A stretch of 64,000 nucleotides of DNA from Schizochytrium sp. TIO01 (Eukaryota; Sar; Bigyra; Thraustochytrida; Thraustochytriidae): assembly GCA_004764695.1 (NCBI GenBank), contig SMSO01000025.1, positions 1,721,102 through 1,785,101 of the forward strand, in the 5' to 3' direction. Both the position numbers and the translations under genes were made by a program. Below, piece by piece: positions 11,238-22,175 of this stretch (within the stretch, counting starts at the first letter, position 1; every line of letters starts with the position of its first letter). The notes beneath the pieces were generated by a model that worked only from the letters and a program-made list of their open reading frames with translations, did not search any database and was not told the origin of the DNA.

Positions 11238-12524
11238 AATTTTGGAATATTATTCCCACATTTAGCATACCACACCTGTTGTGATAATGTTTGTCTAACC
11301 AGTACCCTTTGCCTCTGGACCCACCTTTCTTTGACATCTTTCGTTTTATCGTTCCCGTACCCATAACAACCCAAAACATACATACCTAGCTCCAAATAAA
11401 GCCTACCAAGATACTCGCTCAGCCTTGCATACATTTTTTTTTACATTCAACCCCAAATTTAACAACAGCAACAACAAAAAAAAGATTCATCAACGACAAC
11501 CAACTCCCATCCTCACTCATGCAATCCGAATTGTAAAAGTTAGTTCATCCCCTTGCCATCCCACTTGTTTCCCATTCCGAATTCATGCTTATATTAGGCG
11601 CCTTAGCAAGATAGTCAAGTAGGTAGTCCTATCAACTACCGACATCTTCCTCTGGGCTCTCTTTGATTAGCGTTGTTTTTAGATTATTTTAGTTATTTGA
11701 AATTTAAGAAAAAAAAATCCTCTCGATGGTTTCTGGGACCAAATTGAAAATACTGCACGGAATTGTTGAACTTGGTGGAGCTCTGTTCCAGAACCCTGGC
11801 CAGTTCTTAAAGTCGCAAATTCGTAAGAACCTCGTAGCCTTGTTTCTATTGAATTGGTGAACTCCATGATTCGTTTCTCTTTACGCAGCCAGGTTCGCGC
11901 AATCAGGAGTTTTCTTCTTTATTTTATCAGCCATGATGGTGCTGAGATCTAATTATGCAGCACTCAATCGCTTTTCAACCTCAGACCTCCCTTTATTGCA
12001 TTTTTAGTTAGTCCAAAATGCTTTTAAAAAAAAATAAAAGAATATGCGATGCGCTCTTCTCATCTTGAAATTAGTTGCACCTTCCTAAAATGGTTTTTCA
12101 CAAAACAAAAAAAAATAGCTTCGAAGGCCAGGGGCAGCCAATATCTAAGTGCTCCTTATGACAATCGGAACTGAAAGAACCACAAAAGTCAAGCTCTATC
12201 GATGCAAGTAGTGTCCACCACTATAGCCAGCCAGCCAGCCAGCTGTATCTTGTACAGCTAGATCATTACAAACTGCTCCTCGAATATTGATAACGAGACT
12301 CTTCAATACACTCGATACACTGTGACGAAGTCAGGTTCCAGCAGCCTCGCACACAGTCTGCTTTTGGCTCTCCCATAAATCTTCGTATGTCGCGTTCCTT
12401 TCTTTCTATCCTCTGCAGTGGTTGGCGATTCATGCCTCTCCTTCCTTGTCGGTGCGGTATTAACTCCTTGAATACTTGAACGACTTTCAACATAGATCAA
12501 GTTTATTGAGCTCTCACTGTTAAA

Positions 12525-12550
12525 TAAGTTGTGGGCATGCCCACAACTTA
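12525..12550. repeat. Perfect 26-bp palindrome
   Basis: TAAGTTGTGGGCA followed directly by its reverse complement, with no spacer. It lies in intergenic sequence. Confidence 0.9.
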
Positions 12551-14473
12551 AAGTAAGTTATCTCACTTGTGCGATAACCAACTCCTCTGAAATCTATTTT
12601 GGCGTGGTAAGGGAAATTAAAAATGGGGGGTGCTGAAAACCAATAACAGATTTCGAGAGCATATGATAAAGGTGAAGCATTGGGCACGCATGTTCGTTTG
12701 ATGAACTGAGAATAAGCGCAATCCTGAGAGACTTACTGAGGAAAGAATATGGAAGGGGGTAGTATGGACGTATTGAATACCCCGTACCGATAATAGTAAA
12801 ATTAAATATACGACGCAGAGTATTCTACTATTAGTACTTAATTGTACCTGTTCCATTCCGAAATCAACAATTCACAGTGAATTTTATAGCACAAATATAA
12901 CTTGCAAACTACACCCGTTTAGTGTTTCTGTAATATTGGTGGTCAACCGAGACAATACTGCTATGGTTTGGGTTAGTAAGTTGTATAGGGCCCGTTTGGG
13001 GCTTTGAGTCTACCACAGGCAGCTTTGTAAGAAGGTTGCAGGGTGGAAACCTTTGTGTAAGGCCGCGCCTAAAATAATATTTCAGGTATGTCTATGCAGT
13101 AACTGGGGAAAGATTGCAAAGCTTTGACGATAAACCAAATCTAACCTACCAGAAAGTAATGTCTTAATTATAATACCATCTGTATGTTTGATGAACAATT
13201 CTGAAGATGCACTGACTCATAAAGGTGTATTTCTGTAGGCCCTATTTTAATCTTACTTTATGATTCGAAAGAGGGAAAGAGAGAATGATATTTATCTGTG
13301 TTGTGTTTTAGATAAAGTAAGACAGTTACTCCGCCATGGTCTTTAGGTTTTGGATGCATATACCCCTCGGAGATGTTTTAAAGGTGCAAACAGAAGTATC
13401 CAAAATAAGCGAAGTATTTGCAACAACCTCCTTTTCTTGGTATTACATTCTCAGCTTCTATTTTACAATATGCTGAGGGCACTGATCCAAGGGTCTCACG
13501 GAAGTCCTTCACTGGGGCCCTTGATGCATCTCTGACCTCTGTAAGTCTTAAGGAAACACGGTTTATTCACAATTGTAAGGACTTCAAGATTACAAGATAA
13601 CACTTACCTCAAATAGAATGTGAATAGGAAAACCATATCGAATGTTCAAAGAGACAAAAAGTAACCCAGAATTTTAGTACTGTGCGATATGGAGCACGTA
13701 TCATAGTATTTTGAATAAATTAGAAACGTTTCACCTTTGGATGCATTTACCAGACCTGTACGCATACTTCAAAAAACTAACTTTACAAAGCCTTAGCAAC
13801 TATGCTACAAGTCTTCAAAATCTTTGTATGGAGTCGCTTGCTATCTCAAACCAATCAACTGGCAACTTTCAGCACAACATGCAAAGTGTTTGGGGATAGT
13901 GTTACATTGACTCCAAGTGTATTTCCAAAAAGACATTATTACCATGCTTCGTATGGTGGCAAATGCTGCTAGAATAGCTTGCCACTCTGCGTTCCACTTA
14001 CAACAAAGTTAAACCTAACGTCTGTGTCTCGTCGACTGAATTTTGCATTTTTATATGTTCACCCAAGCACAATTTTAAAATCGTATATTCTCGCCAAAGT
14101 TTGCTAAATGGCCCAGAGCAAGACAAATAGCAAACGAACCTTTACCTCAGCACTCCGGGATAATCAAGCAGTGCTTCGCAAAAGGGTTGTGGACTATCTA
14201 GGAGCCGCCATCGAGAAATTGACCAGGTCTTAGGAAGCAGGTACTGCCAAGGCTATTACGAAAATAGACAGATTCCTCTCTTGCTTTGGAAAAAGTAGAA
14301 AACACTTTAAATTCTGCCTACCTTGAAAAAAAGACCTATACTTCTAGGGTTATCCATAAGGCTTCGCACTAATATCTCCTTCAGACCGAAGATATTTTTA
14401 AATAGCCATCCGCGTACGAATATGAGTAATAATTGTGGGGCTCTCTCCGACGTGGCTTCATAACTTTCAATCT

Positions 14474-14480
14474 TATATAA
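14474..14480 (+). promoter_or_regulatory. TATA-box-like element of the aspartyl protease gene
   Basis: TATATAA sits 24-30 bases before the ATG at 14504. If functional, transcription would start close to that ATG, giving a very short leader, and it would exclude the in-frame upstream ATG at 14435. Confidence 0.35.
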
Positions 14481-14503
14481 GTTCGTGCTCAAGGCGATCA
14501 GAG

Positions 14504-17398
14504 ATGGCGGCTCAACGCTCGAGCCGCCCTCGTGCGGTGCTTTCGGTGCTTCTGGTGTTGCTGCTAGCCTCTGTTCTCCCTGGAGGAAGTCTTGGATCTG
14601 TGCTCAGGCAAAATTTGGCCTCAGTAGATGGCGCTATTGCTGGAGACGGTGTCGGTGGCGGCTTAAACGGCAACGTGGAAGGAGATGAACGGCGAGCTCG
14701 AATCCTTACCGACGCGAACGGCGCGCGGCGACTGGAAGTTCCACTTGACAGACGCATGCGAAGCGATGACAGAAGGGCGCTGCGGCAACTAGACAGCTCA
14801 CAAAAGTTCAAAGAACTCGCCCAGATTTCACGCGAACCTGACGGCGTGTACTGGTCATGGCTTCACATTGGCCCCAATGCCGAGGATATATTTAGCGTCA
14901 TTGTAGACACTGGATCAAGCACAATCGCAGTGCCCTGTAAAGACTGCTCTTGTGGTGATCACCGGCACTTTGATCCGAGTTCGTCGGATGGCTCGGAGAT
15001 CCTCACATCCAAGTATTCCCAGTGCTATAGCGAGGGGTCATGCAATAGTGGTAACAACGTAAGGGCACCTATGTGTCTAGGCAAATCATGTGACATTGAA
15101 TCAGAGGGAATCAAACATGTTTTTGGATGCTGTTCAACCTATGCAAATCCTTTCAAAAGACAATTTGCGGACGGTATTATTGGAATGATGGGTGGCAACG
15201 ATGGAACTTTGATTGCAGCACTTCGTCAAACACATAGGCTTGAGACGGATCTCTTTTCCATGTGCCTTGCCAGTCGCACGGGTGTACTTGGAGTGGGTGG
15301 ATTTGACGAAACTCGTCACCTTGAGCCCATTCAATGGACCCCACTCACCATCAATCAGTTTTACCGTGTCACAATAGAAAACGTCATGATGAATGGGCAA
15401 CCTGTGCAGTTCAGTCAACCACTGAGCAGACCAATTGTCGACAGTGGTACTACCTTCACCTATGTGGAACCTCATGTAGCTGATGCTCTAAAGAAAGCAT
15501 TTCAGGAGTTTTGCAACCAAGAAGGCAATTGCCCTGGAACGGCAAACCCTGCAACTGCGCATTCTGAAGATATTCGGGACTCAATCATGTGCTATGCTCC
15601 GCCATCTGACGTGGACTATTCTCAAGACTTGGATCCGTGGCTGGAGAAGTTTCCTTCACTTGAGCTTGAATTCGAAGCTTACGAAGGTGTTAAAGCACGC
15701 ATTTGCATCCCCCCTGGTGCTTATTTTTTTCGCTCAAACCAAGCCTATTGTGTTGGCATTTTGCGAGACTCTCGTAGTTCTTTTGTTCTTGGTGCCCTTA
15801 CCATGGGTGGCTTTGACTATGTTTTTGACCACGGAAACAACCGCTTGGGTATCGCACGATCCATATGTGATAAAACACGTGACAATGAACCTGGTACTCG
15901 CACATCGACAGCTGAATGCTGTGGTTCGTGTGCAGTAGCACAGAAGAACGGCTTTCGTGCTGGAGCTTCCAAGACGTCGAGCCCTACACTATTTCCCTCA
16001 TCATCCCCGACCAAGGCAACTCCTGCGCCAACCGTTGTATCCGTGACCCCAAAGAAAAGTAAAACAGATGATGGCATGTTCTTCATCTCATCTGACGAAG
16101 CGCGGTTTGGCAATAAAACAGTTCTTATTCCAGTCTCTGATTCTGAGTGGAGTGTCAGCGACTACACTTTCTCCCCTGATGAGGTTCTTTTGATCAAACA
16201 CTCTGCAAACATTTGTGAGCAAGATTCAGATGATGACGATGGTTGGGTTTTTGCACGCGAATCCTTGATTGTAATTGAGGGCCATGACACAAGCGTCACT
16301 GTAGGTGCTAGTTGTGCACTTCCGAACGTACGCGTAGCTAGTGGGGCTACTTTGAAGACTAAACCTGGTCCCGCCGGTTCTATTGACAAGGATGAAATTG
16401 ATGAGACTCCAAGCTTTCACATTCGCATCGATGGTGTTCTCGATATGCAAGAAGGCCACATGATTATTAGTTCAGCTTCAACGCTCTACTTTTCATCTTC
16501 GTCTGCTGGAATCCAGACTCTACCTACCTCTCGAATCACAATGGAAACCCAGTCTGGCATGCAATGCATCAACCTTTCTCACGATCGTCGCGTTTCAATT
16601 TCTCATGGCATGTTTGAAGTAAATGCTGGCTCAATTGTTGGGTGCTACACATCGATCGGTGACACTGCCATGATGGTAGTAGGTCCTGACCCAGAGATGG
16701 TTATTGACACTCCCGCAGTGTTCCTGGGCAAGCTTGAAATTGCAGGTACAATTGAATTTTTGGTACGCCGCCAGCCTTTTCGTGCCTTCTCACTTTTGGT
16801 GAAGAATACAATTTCTTATGCTCTTATGCACTTCAAGCCAAAGCTGCGAATTACTGAAGCTGATGAAGGTGATTCTCCCAACATGCTGTTTCGAGATGTC
16901 CCGGAAAAGGCTCGCCTTTATGCAGTGAAGGAAAATATGATCGAAGATCGCCCCTTTGCTGTTGAGTACTCCGACGTTTTTAGTTGCGCGAAGGTGCAGG
17001 TCGATGAAGGATTTTCCCAGCTTACCTTTCCAACAGAGGACTGCTTGAATCGTTGCTTAAACGATGATGAAGCGAAGTGCTCAGTTAAGGAGCAAGAGTA
17101 CTACCCTTGGCCTCCCGAATCCCAGTCTGGCAGCACAGTTAATGAGGATGTTGATCGTGACGATGACGAGGATGAAAAATCAGAGCCGTGGTTTGACTTG
17201 TCTTCTTACAAAGAATATGTTGGCGAATCTGTACAAGACCCTGAAGTACAGAAAAGTGCAACAGGTGGTGCGTTTCTTGGTATTTTTATGGCAATTGCCG
17301 TTTTCATGTGCATCTACCCACCTCGCCCCCTAGCGGCATGCTGTTGCTGCTGCCGACGTCGTCAAAGTGGTCCTCGCCACACTTTTGATAGTATTTAG
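14504..17398 (+). CDS. Type I membrane aspartyl protease (pepsin family A1) with a large C-terminal ectodomain
   Basis: The start at 14504 gives 964 residues and puts a signal peptide (AVLSVLLVLLLASVLPGG) at the N-terminus; the frame is open to ATG 14435 but that would lengthen the N-terminus before the signal. The catalytic motifs are DTGSS (135-139) and DSGTT (313-317), with ADGIIGM between them. A Cys-rich insert after the first Asp (CKDCSCGDHRHFD) recalls plasmepsin V-like and nepenthesin-like proteases. The family cleaves secretory-pathway or secreted proteins. After the protease come a Ser/Pro/Thr linker (about 495-530), then about 330 residues of beta-rich sequence (repeated short strands, perhaps a beta-helix) that I cannot assign, an acidic segment, a membrane helix (about 922-946, GAFLGIFMAIAVFMCIY) and a short tail with six clustered cysteines and basic residues, a likely palmitoylation site. 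The enzyme should face the secretory lumen or cell exterior. Confidence 0.9.
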   Translation: MAAQRSSRPRAVLSVLLVLLLASVLPGGSLGSVLRQNLASVDGAIAGDGVGGGLNGNVEGDERRARILTDANGARRLEVPLDRRMRSDDRRALRQLDSSQKFKELAQISREPDGVYWSWLHIGPNAEDIFSVIVDTGSSTIAVPCKDCSCGDHRHFDPSSSDGSEILTSKYSQCYSEGSCNSGNNVRAPMCLGKSCDIESEGIKHVFGCCSTYANPFKRQFADGIIGMMGGNDGTLIAALRQTHRLETDLFSMCLASRTGVLGVGGFDETRHLEPIQWTPLTINQFYRVTIENVMMNGQPVQFSQPLSRPIVDSGTTFTYVEPHVADALKKAFQEFCNQEGNCPGTANPATAHSEDIRDSIMCYAPPSDVDYSQDLDPWLEKFPSLELEFEAYEGVKARICIPPGAYFFRSNQAYCVGILRDSRSSFVLGALTMGGFDYVFDHGNNRLGIARSICDKTRDNEPGTRTSTAECCGSCAVAQKNGFRAGASKTSSPTLFPSSSPTKATPAPTVVSVTPKKSKTDDGMFFISSDEARFGNKTVLIPVSDSEWSVSDYTFSPDEVLLIKHSANICEQDSDDDDGWVFARESLIVIEGHDTSVTVGASCALPNVRVASGATLKTKPGPAGSIDKDEIDETPSFHIRIDGVLDMQEGHMIISSASTLYFSSSSAGIQTLPTSRITMETQSGMQCINLSHDRRVSISHGMFEVNAGSIVGCYTSIGDTAMMVVGPDPEMVIDTPAVFLGKLEIAGTIEFLVRRQPFRAFSLLVKNTISYALMHFKPKLRITEADEGDSPNMLFRDVPEKARLYAVKENMIEDRPFAVEYSDVFSCAKVQVDEGFSQLTFPTEDCLNRCLNDDEAKCSVKEQEYYPWPPESQSGSTVNEDVDRDDDEDEKSEPWFDLSSYKEYVGESVQDPEVQKSATGGAFLGIFMAIAVFMCIYPPRPLAACCCCCRRRQSGPRHTFDSI

Positions 17399-18084
17399 AG
17401 CTACTCCGCCAACGCAATCATATACTTAACCAAAGGCTTCATGCATGTATCAATGATTGAAATGGATCCATTCGCTTTAAGCTCCGCGGCCATCGCTCGG
17501 AGGATCGCATAAACGCTTAGTCTTTTTTTAGTGGTACATATGAGTAGTACGTCATACAGGCTCTATTTCAGAATTTCTTCGTAAAACTTTAATATATTCG
17601 ACAAGGAAAATCAATTCAAGTGAATAGCTAGTAAATTTCGAGCACTTTAATTCTTTAAAAGAGAAGAACAAATTATTATCATCCGAAGACTCATACGGCG
17701 GTCGTTTAGCTGTACTCTCAAGCAACAAATCAACTCATCGTTGATCATAGAGGATTGAAACAACCTAACCACTCCCACCGCGGCACAACAATGTTAGCTC
17801 GATATGAGGTGCCTGGGTAGTCTCATTAAGATTAAGCGCAGGATAACTCAGGAACAACAAACAACAAAGGAAATGGCGCTGACTCCCGTCTTAATTCCCA
17901 AAACACCGAGATGAAATCAACAGAATGCTTGCTTGCATATAACAATACTTGATGTACTTTTTCTGCTTCTCTTAAACTTTCAGCCAGGAAACTAAGGTAC
18001 AAAGCATAGTCAAACACAAGGATTATGGTGCATTACTCTGGGAAACCGACAGCAAATAATCAAACCAACAAACAAATCAACAGG
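17399..18084. other. Intergenic, no gene seen
   Basis: AT-rich sequence between the convergent 3' ends of the protease and the small membrane protein gene. Only short frames occur. Confidence 0.6.
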
Positions 18085-18453
18085 TTAATCCGACTTGAAG
18101 ATAAAGTTGTGAACCTGAGATGCCTTCTCTACAACGTAGTCGTGAAGTTCGTCGAATTTGGCGTACTTGCTCTCAAGCCACATGCCAAATACAGTGGAAA
18201 AGCCTGCAACAAGCGGGATTATGACAAATACGAGTAGACGCACGAGCGTGATGAGCATGGAGGGCAAGAAACGCTGCCAAAAGCCCACGAGCAGCTGAGA
18301 GATGAGCATAATGACCAAAATGACTCCTGCTCCCAACAGAAGAGCCTCACGCAGCGTCATCTTGGACACATAGTCATAGGTCGAGTGCGCAGCCTTGGAG
18401 ATGGCTTCACCCGTGGCCTTTAGGGCCGTCTTAGCGCTGTCCGTGGCACTCAT
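18085..18453 (-). CDS. Small two-pass membrane protein, unknown family
   Basis: 122 residues from ATG 18453. A polar, alanine-rich amphipathic N-terminus (1-33) precedes two strongly hydrophobic segments, about 36-58 (ALLLGAGVILVIMLISQLL) and 66-90 (MLITLVRLLVFVIIPLVAG), and a mixed-charge C-terminal helix (92-122). The short loop between the segments suggests a helical hairpin with both ends on one side. I do not recognise the family. The composition, start and intact frame all look coding. Possible roles include an organelle-membrane subunit or a hairpin shaping protein, but nothing in the sequence decides this. Confidence 0.7.
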   Translation of the reverse strand: MSATDSAKTALKATGEAISKAAHSTYDYVSKMTLREALLLGAGVILVIMLISQLLVGFWQRFLPSMLITLVRLLVFVIIPLVAGFSTVFGMWLESKYAKFDELHDYVVEKASQVHNFIFKSD

Positions 18454-21400
18454 CCTTAGCTCTCAAGGTTCTCTTCGATGCTACTCAGCTCGGTGCAACA
18501 CGTTGTTCTTGTGCCAAGTTTGAGGTTTAGCCAGCGTTTCTGGTCTGTTGCATTCGCAGCATCATTGGTCGATTCTTTTGAACAGAGACTAAAAATTACA
18601 CAGCTCCTTCTCCCTCAACTAACCAATCTAATCAGGCAAAAGCAGAGGAATCATTTCCCACGCGTGCACACTGGCAGTCTCTGTTTATTTATTATTTATT
18701 GTTTAGCACAGGGTGCTTATTAGTCACTGTGTGCTCTTAGGTAGATGAGCAACACTTTCCTTTTTCTTCACTTTTCCATCTATATTCTAATCCCATTTCT
18801 TTAAAAAATAAATAAAATAGAAAAAGGTGTTTCAATTAAAAGAATAGTAGGTACTGGTACTTAGGCCTTATTAGACTTGTTTATTACTTTTTTAAAATTA
18901 AAAATTAAAGAACAGATATGACGTTTTAAAATTAGGAATGCCAGACTTGACCGATCCGACGTATAAAGGTTTGGAGCAAACAAGGCTGACGACGATGACC
19001 ACGGTGAATCTGAGCTCTGCAACTTGCACTTGTAGCACGTTGTATACTCTGTATGTAGCATTCTGTTCTAGCGTTCAAATAAGGGCACGGAGGTTGCAGC
19101 TGGAGCGATTGATTCTTGATTATTTAACTATTTCTTACATTTGTTTTTTTTTCACTTGTTCTATAGTAAAGAAAAGCTTTGAACGCAGCACGTGCAGAAG
19201 AAACGAATCGCACAGTAGGTAAGTCGATCAATGAAACTCCAATCAAAACAGCGTTGGCCACTGCTACTAAAGGATGCCTTTTTCGCCTGGCCTATCATCC
19301 GCGATCTAACCCTGCCCGTTTCCCAAGAGGCGAAAAGAGTTGCCAGCGTCCGATTCGATTAAAAGAATCCTGTCTGAACGTCATGTGCTGCTCTGGACTT
19401 TTATAAAATACTAAATGTTAGCTAACTTTCAGATGTTTGATAGAGCTGAGCCTGATATGAATTGGAGTCCAGAGCGAGCGAGCTTCCCGGACTCAGGGAC
19501 CACAATAAATTAAAGCTCGCTCTTGTGGTCGCAACGACGCCAGCATTGCAAGCGACACAGACTATACCAGGAGCTGCGTAGTAAGCCCCAAGAGTTCGTC
19601 TGATGAGTTTGGCTTTTCCTTAGCTTTTATAGAACCTGGAACGCACATGATAATCACAAAAGAGAGTCATATAGAGATGAAGTCTGCTGCGTAAGGTGGA
19701 ACTGGCTAATTGATTTAGCAATACCTCCAAATCCAGTAAAAGAACTAGCTAGAGTTAGTCGCTCAAGAGTTCGGACAGCATTTTATCACGAGATCAGTGC
19801 TGCTCAACAGCTCTAACTAGTCTTTCTTTTCTTTCTGTTTAGTCGTGATGCGAGAAACTGAGATAAGAATAAAACACTCATATTCGATGGATTTGCGAAA
19901 CCCCACCCTCCCCAAACAAAAAAAATACTTGAGCACCACATAATTGTCATGGCTACATCGAATAAATTGTATGCTCTTTCCTTCTAGAGTGCAGTCAATC
20001 TCGGATAGTGTCCACAGAGAAAGATTGTTACTCAAAGTAGGAACAAAGCGCAGTAAGCAAATGAGCGGTGGTCACTTGGTGTGCGAACATCTACATCCCA
20101 CCTCATAATACCCTTAGATTCTCGCACACGCAAGTTGCTTGCATTGAGGTTTGCCACGAGTTAAGATAGTTTCAAAAGCTTATCATTACAATTGAGTTGG
20201 TGTCCTGAAGCATAGCCTGAGACCACATCGTGCACCTTTGAGCATCTACAATCAGATAAATTAGAATGCGGAAGAAAGAATCAGCCAATATTAAATAGCA
20301 AAGTGTGTGCTTTAAACGTTGCAGACCTTCGAAGTGAATAGTACCTAGGGAAACTGAGAGAGTTACCTTTTAATATTTAATAGTTTAATAAGTTCGCACA
20401 AAGGCGGCTCAGAAATGATGGGCCATAAGAGCAAACTTTTAAAAGCAGAAAGTTCTACGTATACACTTTATAAGCATCAAACATAATACGTTATGCTTCA
20501 TAGCAAGAGGCATCACCAGATTGAACAATACACATGTAGAGCCGTCTGAATTACCGACCAGAAAAACGTACTTGCCAGTACAATTATAGACCACATCAAT
20601 AGACTTGAATCGAATGAGAAATTTCGAATGGCTAAAGAGAGATGGATCTTGGTACCTTCCTACCAGCTTTTCATGAGCGTACCTTCCCAAGCTTCACAAA
20701 CAGATAAAACCTTAATGATAATGAGACGTACATGTGAAGATTTATCCTCAGTTGACGTTAGTTGATGCATACATGAGCTCAAGTAACCATCACCTCAGAG
20801 AGATAGCCCATAGAAATGCGGAATTGCATTTAAACGAGCACACATATTACATAACTTTGGGTCTTCAAATGATATCATTGTATGCCTACATATAATGACT
20901 AATATATAGTATGCTGCAGATACATTACCTTTGCTTTAATCCTTCAACATTTTACAGCTAAATTGCACTGCTCAACAAAAGTGTCGTTCGCCTATATATT
21001 TCAGTCCCTTCTCATGGAAAAAATCGTCCAGACATAAGGTGGTAGCGATCAGTCATCTTTCGCAAAATATGGTTTGATCTGGATGGTTTGGTTGATACCC
21101 AATCTAAGCAGACCTGTCATACATATACTGAGGTGATGCAACCAACATTGGAGCAAAATAATCGTTATGTTGAAAAAGCGTTGCGATAATTCAGCCTCGT
21201 AAACTAACCTACAACTGTGCTACTGCTGCCCTGGTACTGCATTTATTCCTCGGTATGTCTGATGTTGGCCACGTCAGCGAAGAAATTCCCTTTGGAACCA
21301 ACTGCGAACTCTCCTTCACCAACTCACCCATATCAATTTCTATGAACAGGTGTTGAAGAGGGCCCTCATTCTCTGACAATTAAAATGAGTACTTTCCTGA

Positions 21401-22175
21401 TCCCAGGCCGTAGAGCAGCATCCGTGGAACTCCCTTTCGAGGGATTTCTCTGCGATACGGTGATTCACTCTGCAACAGAGTTCTGTACCCTGAACGACCT
21501 TTTCCAAGGCTCTATTCAATGCATCTGTGATAGAGATCCTACTACATACTAACTATAGTATCAACACCTATGGAATTCTCTAGAGACCCTCTGGTCAATC
21601 GAACTATGCTTTCTGCTTTCCAGACGCCGCGAGAGGTCTCGAAGCGCTCGCGGCCAATCCGAAGTGAAGCCATACTGCCAACACGTTTGGCTCTTCGTGA
21701 GCATAGCGTGCGGGAACTCGTCTAGACTGTCTTTAGCGTGTCCTGCGGTATGCCAATAGACAGGACAGCTCGAGCACCGTCGTGTTTGATCTAGGTACCT
21801 CGTCATCTTCATCTTCATCTCAAGAGAAGAAATAAAACTGAATTCCTTAAATCCAACCCATCAAATTCAAGCTCAAGCTCAAGCTCAAATTGATACTTGA
21901 GTTGGAATCCTCTGATCTAAAACTTTCAAGTTTGAGTTCCTGGAACGTTTACAAATTGTAGCGGAAAAAGGCCTTAATTTTGCGCATACTCCAACTTGGA
22001 GTCCGCACTTCAAGTCCAGCTCGAGGCTGCTGCGACTCGACAAAGGTGGAGCGAAACCCTTTCGTGGCAGCTCTCAGGCTTTGAAAGACTGCACAGGACC
22101 TTTTGTCTTTCGCTTCGGTTCTCCAAGTAAGTCTTCGAAGAATCGATCTGAGCAAGTCGCCTGCGACTCATCGAC
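18454..22175. other. Intergenic region without recognised genes
   Basis: About 3.7 kb with short frames only. A small inverted repeat (GACCACAA ... TTGTGGTC) lies at about 19498-19539 and a short AAGCTC repeat at about 21867-21890, just before the SNARE-like gene. The promoter of the gene at 22176 must lie in the last part. Confidence 0.5.

Larger units (their letters stand above)
11238..14503. other. Intergenic region, AT-rich
   Basis: Holds A-rich runs (about 11705-11718, 12020-12035, 12103-12117), a short AGCC repeat at 12224-12244 and a perfect palindrome (12525-12550). No convincing coding region was found. Confidence 0.5.

Noticed and set aside
14435-14503. Upstream ATG start for the aspartyl protease
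   Set aside because: It lies before the TATA-like element and would place 23 polar residues ahead of the signal peptide.
19498-19539. 8-bp inverted repeat GACCACAA ... TTGTGGTC
   Set aside because: Short arms and a long loop; expected by chance in 64 kb.
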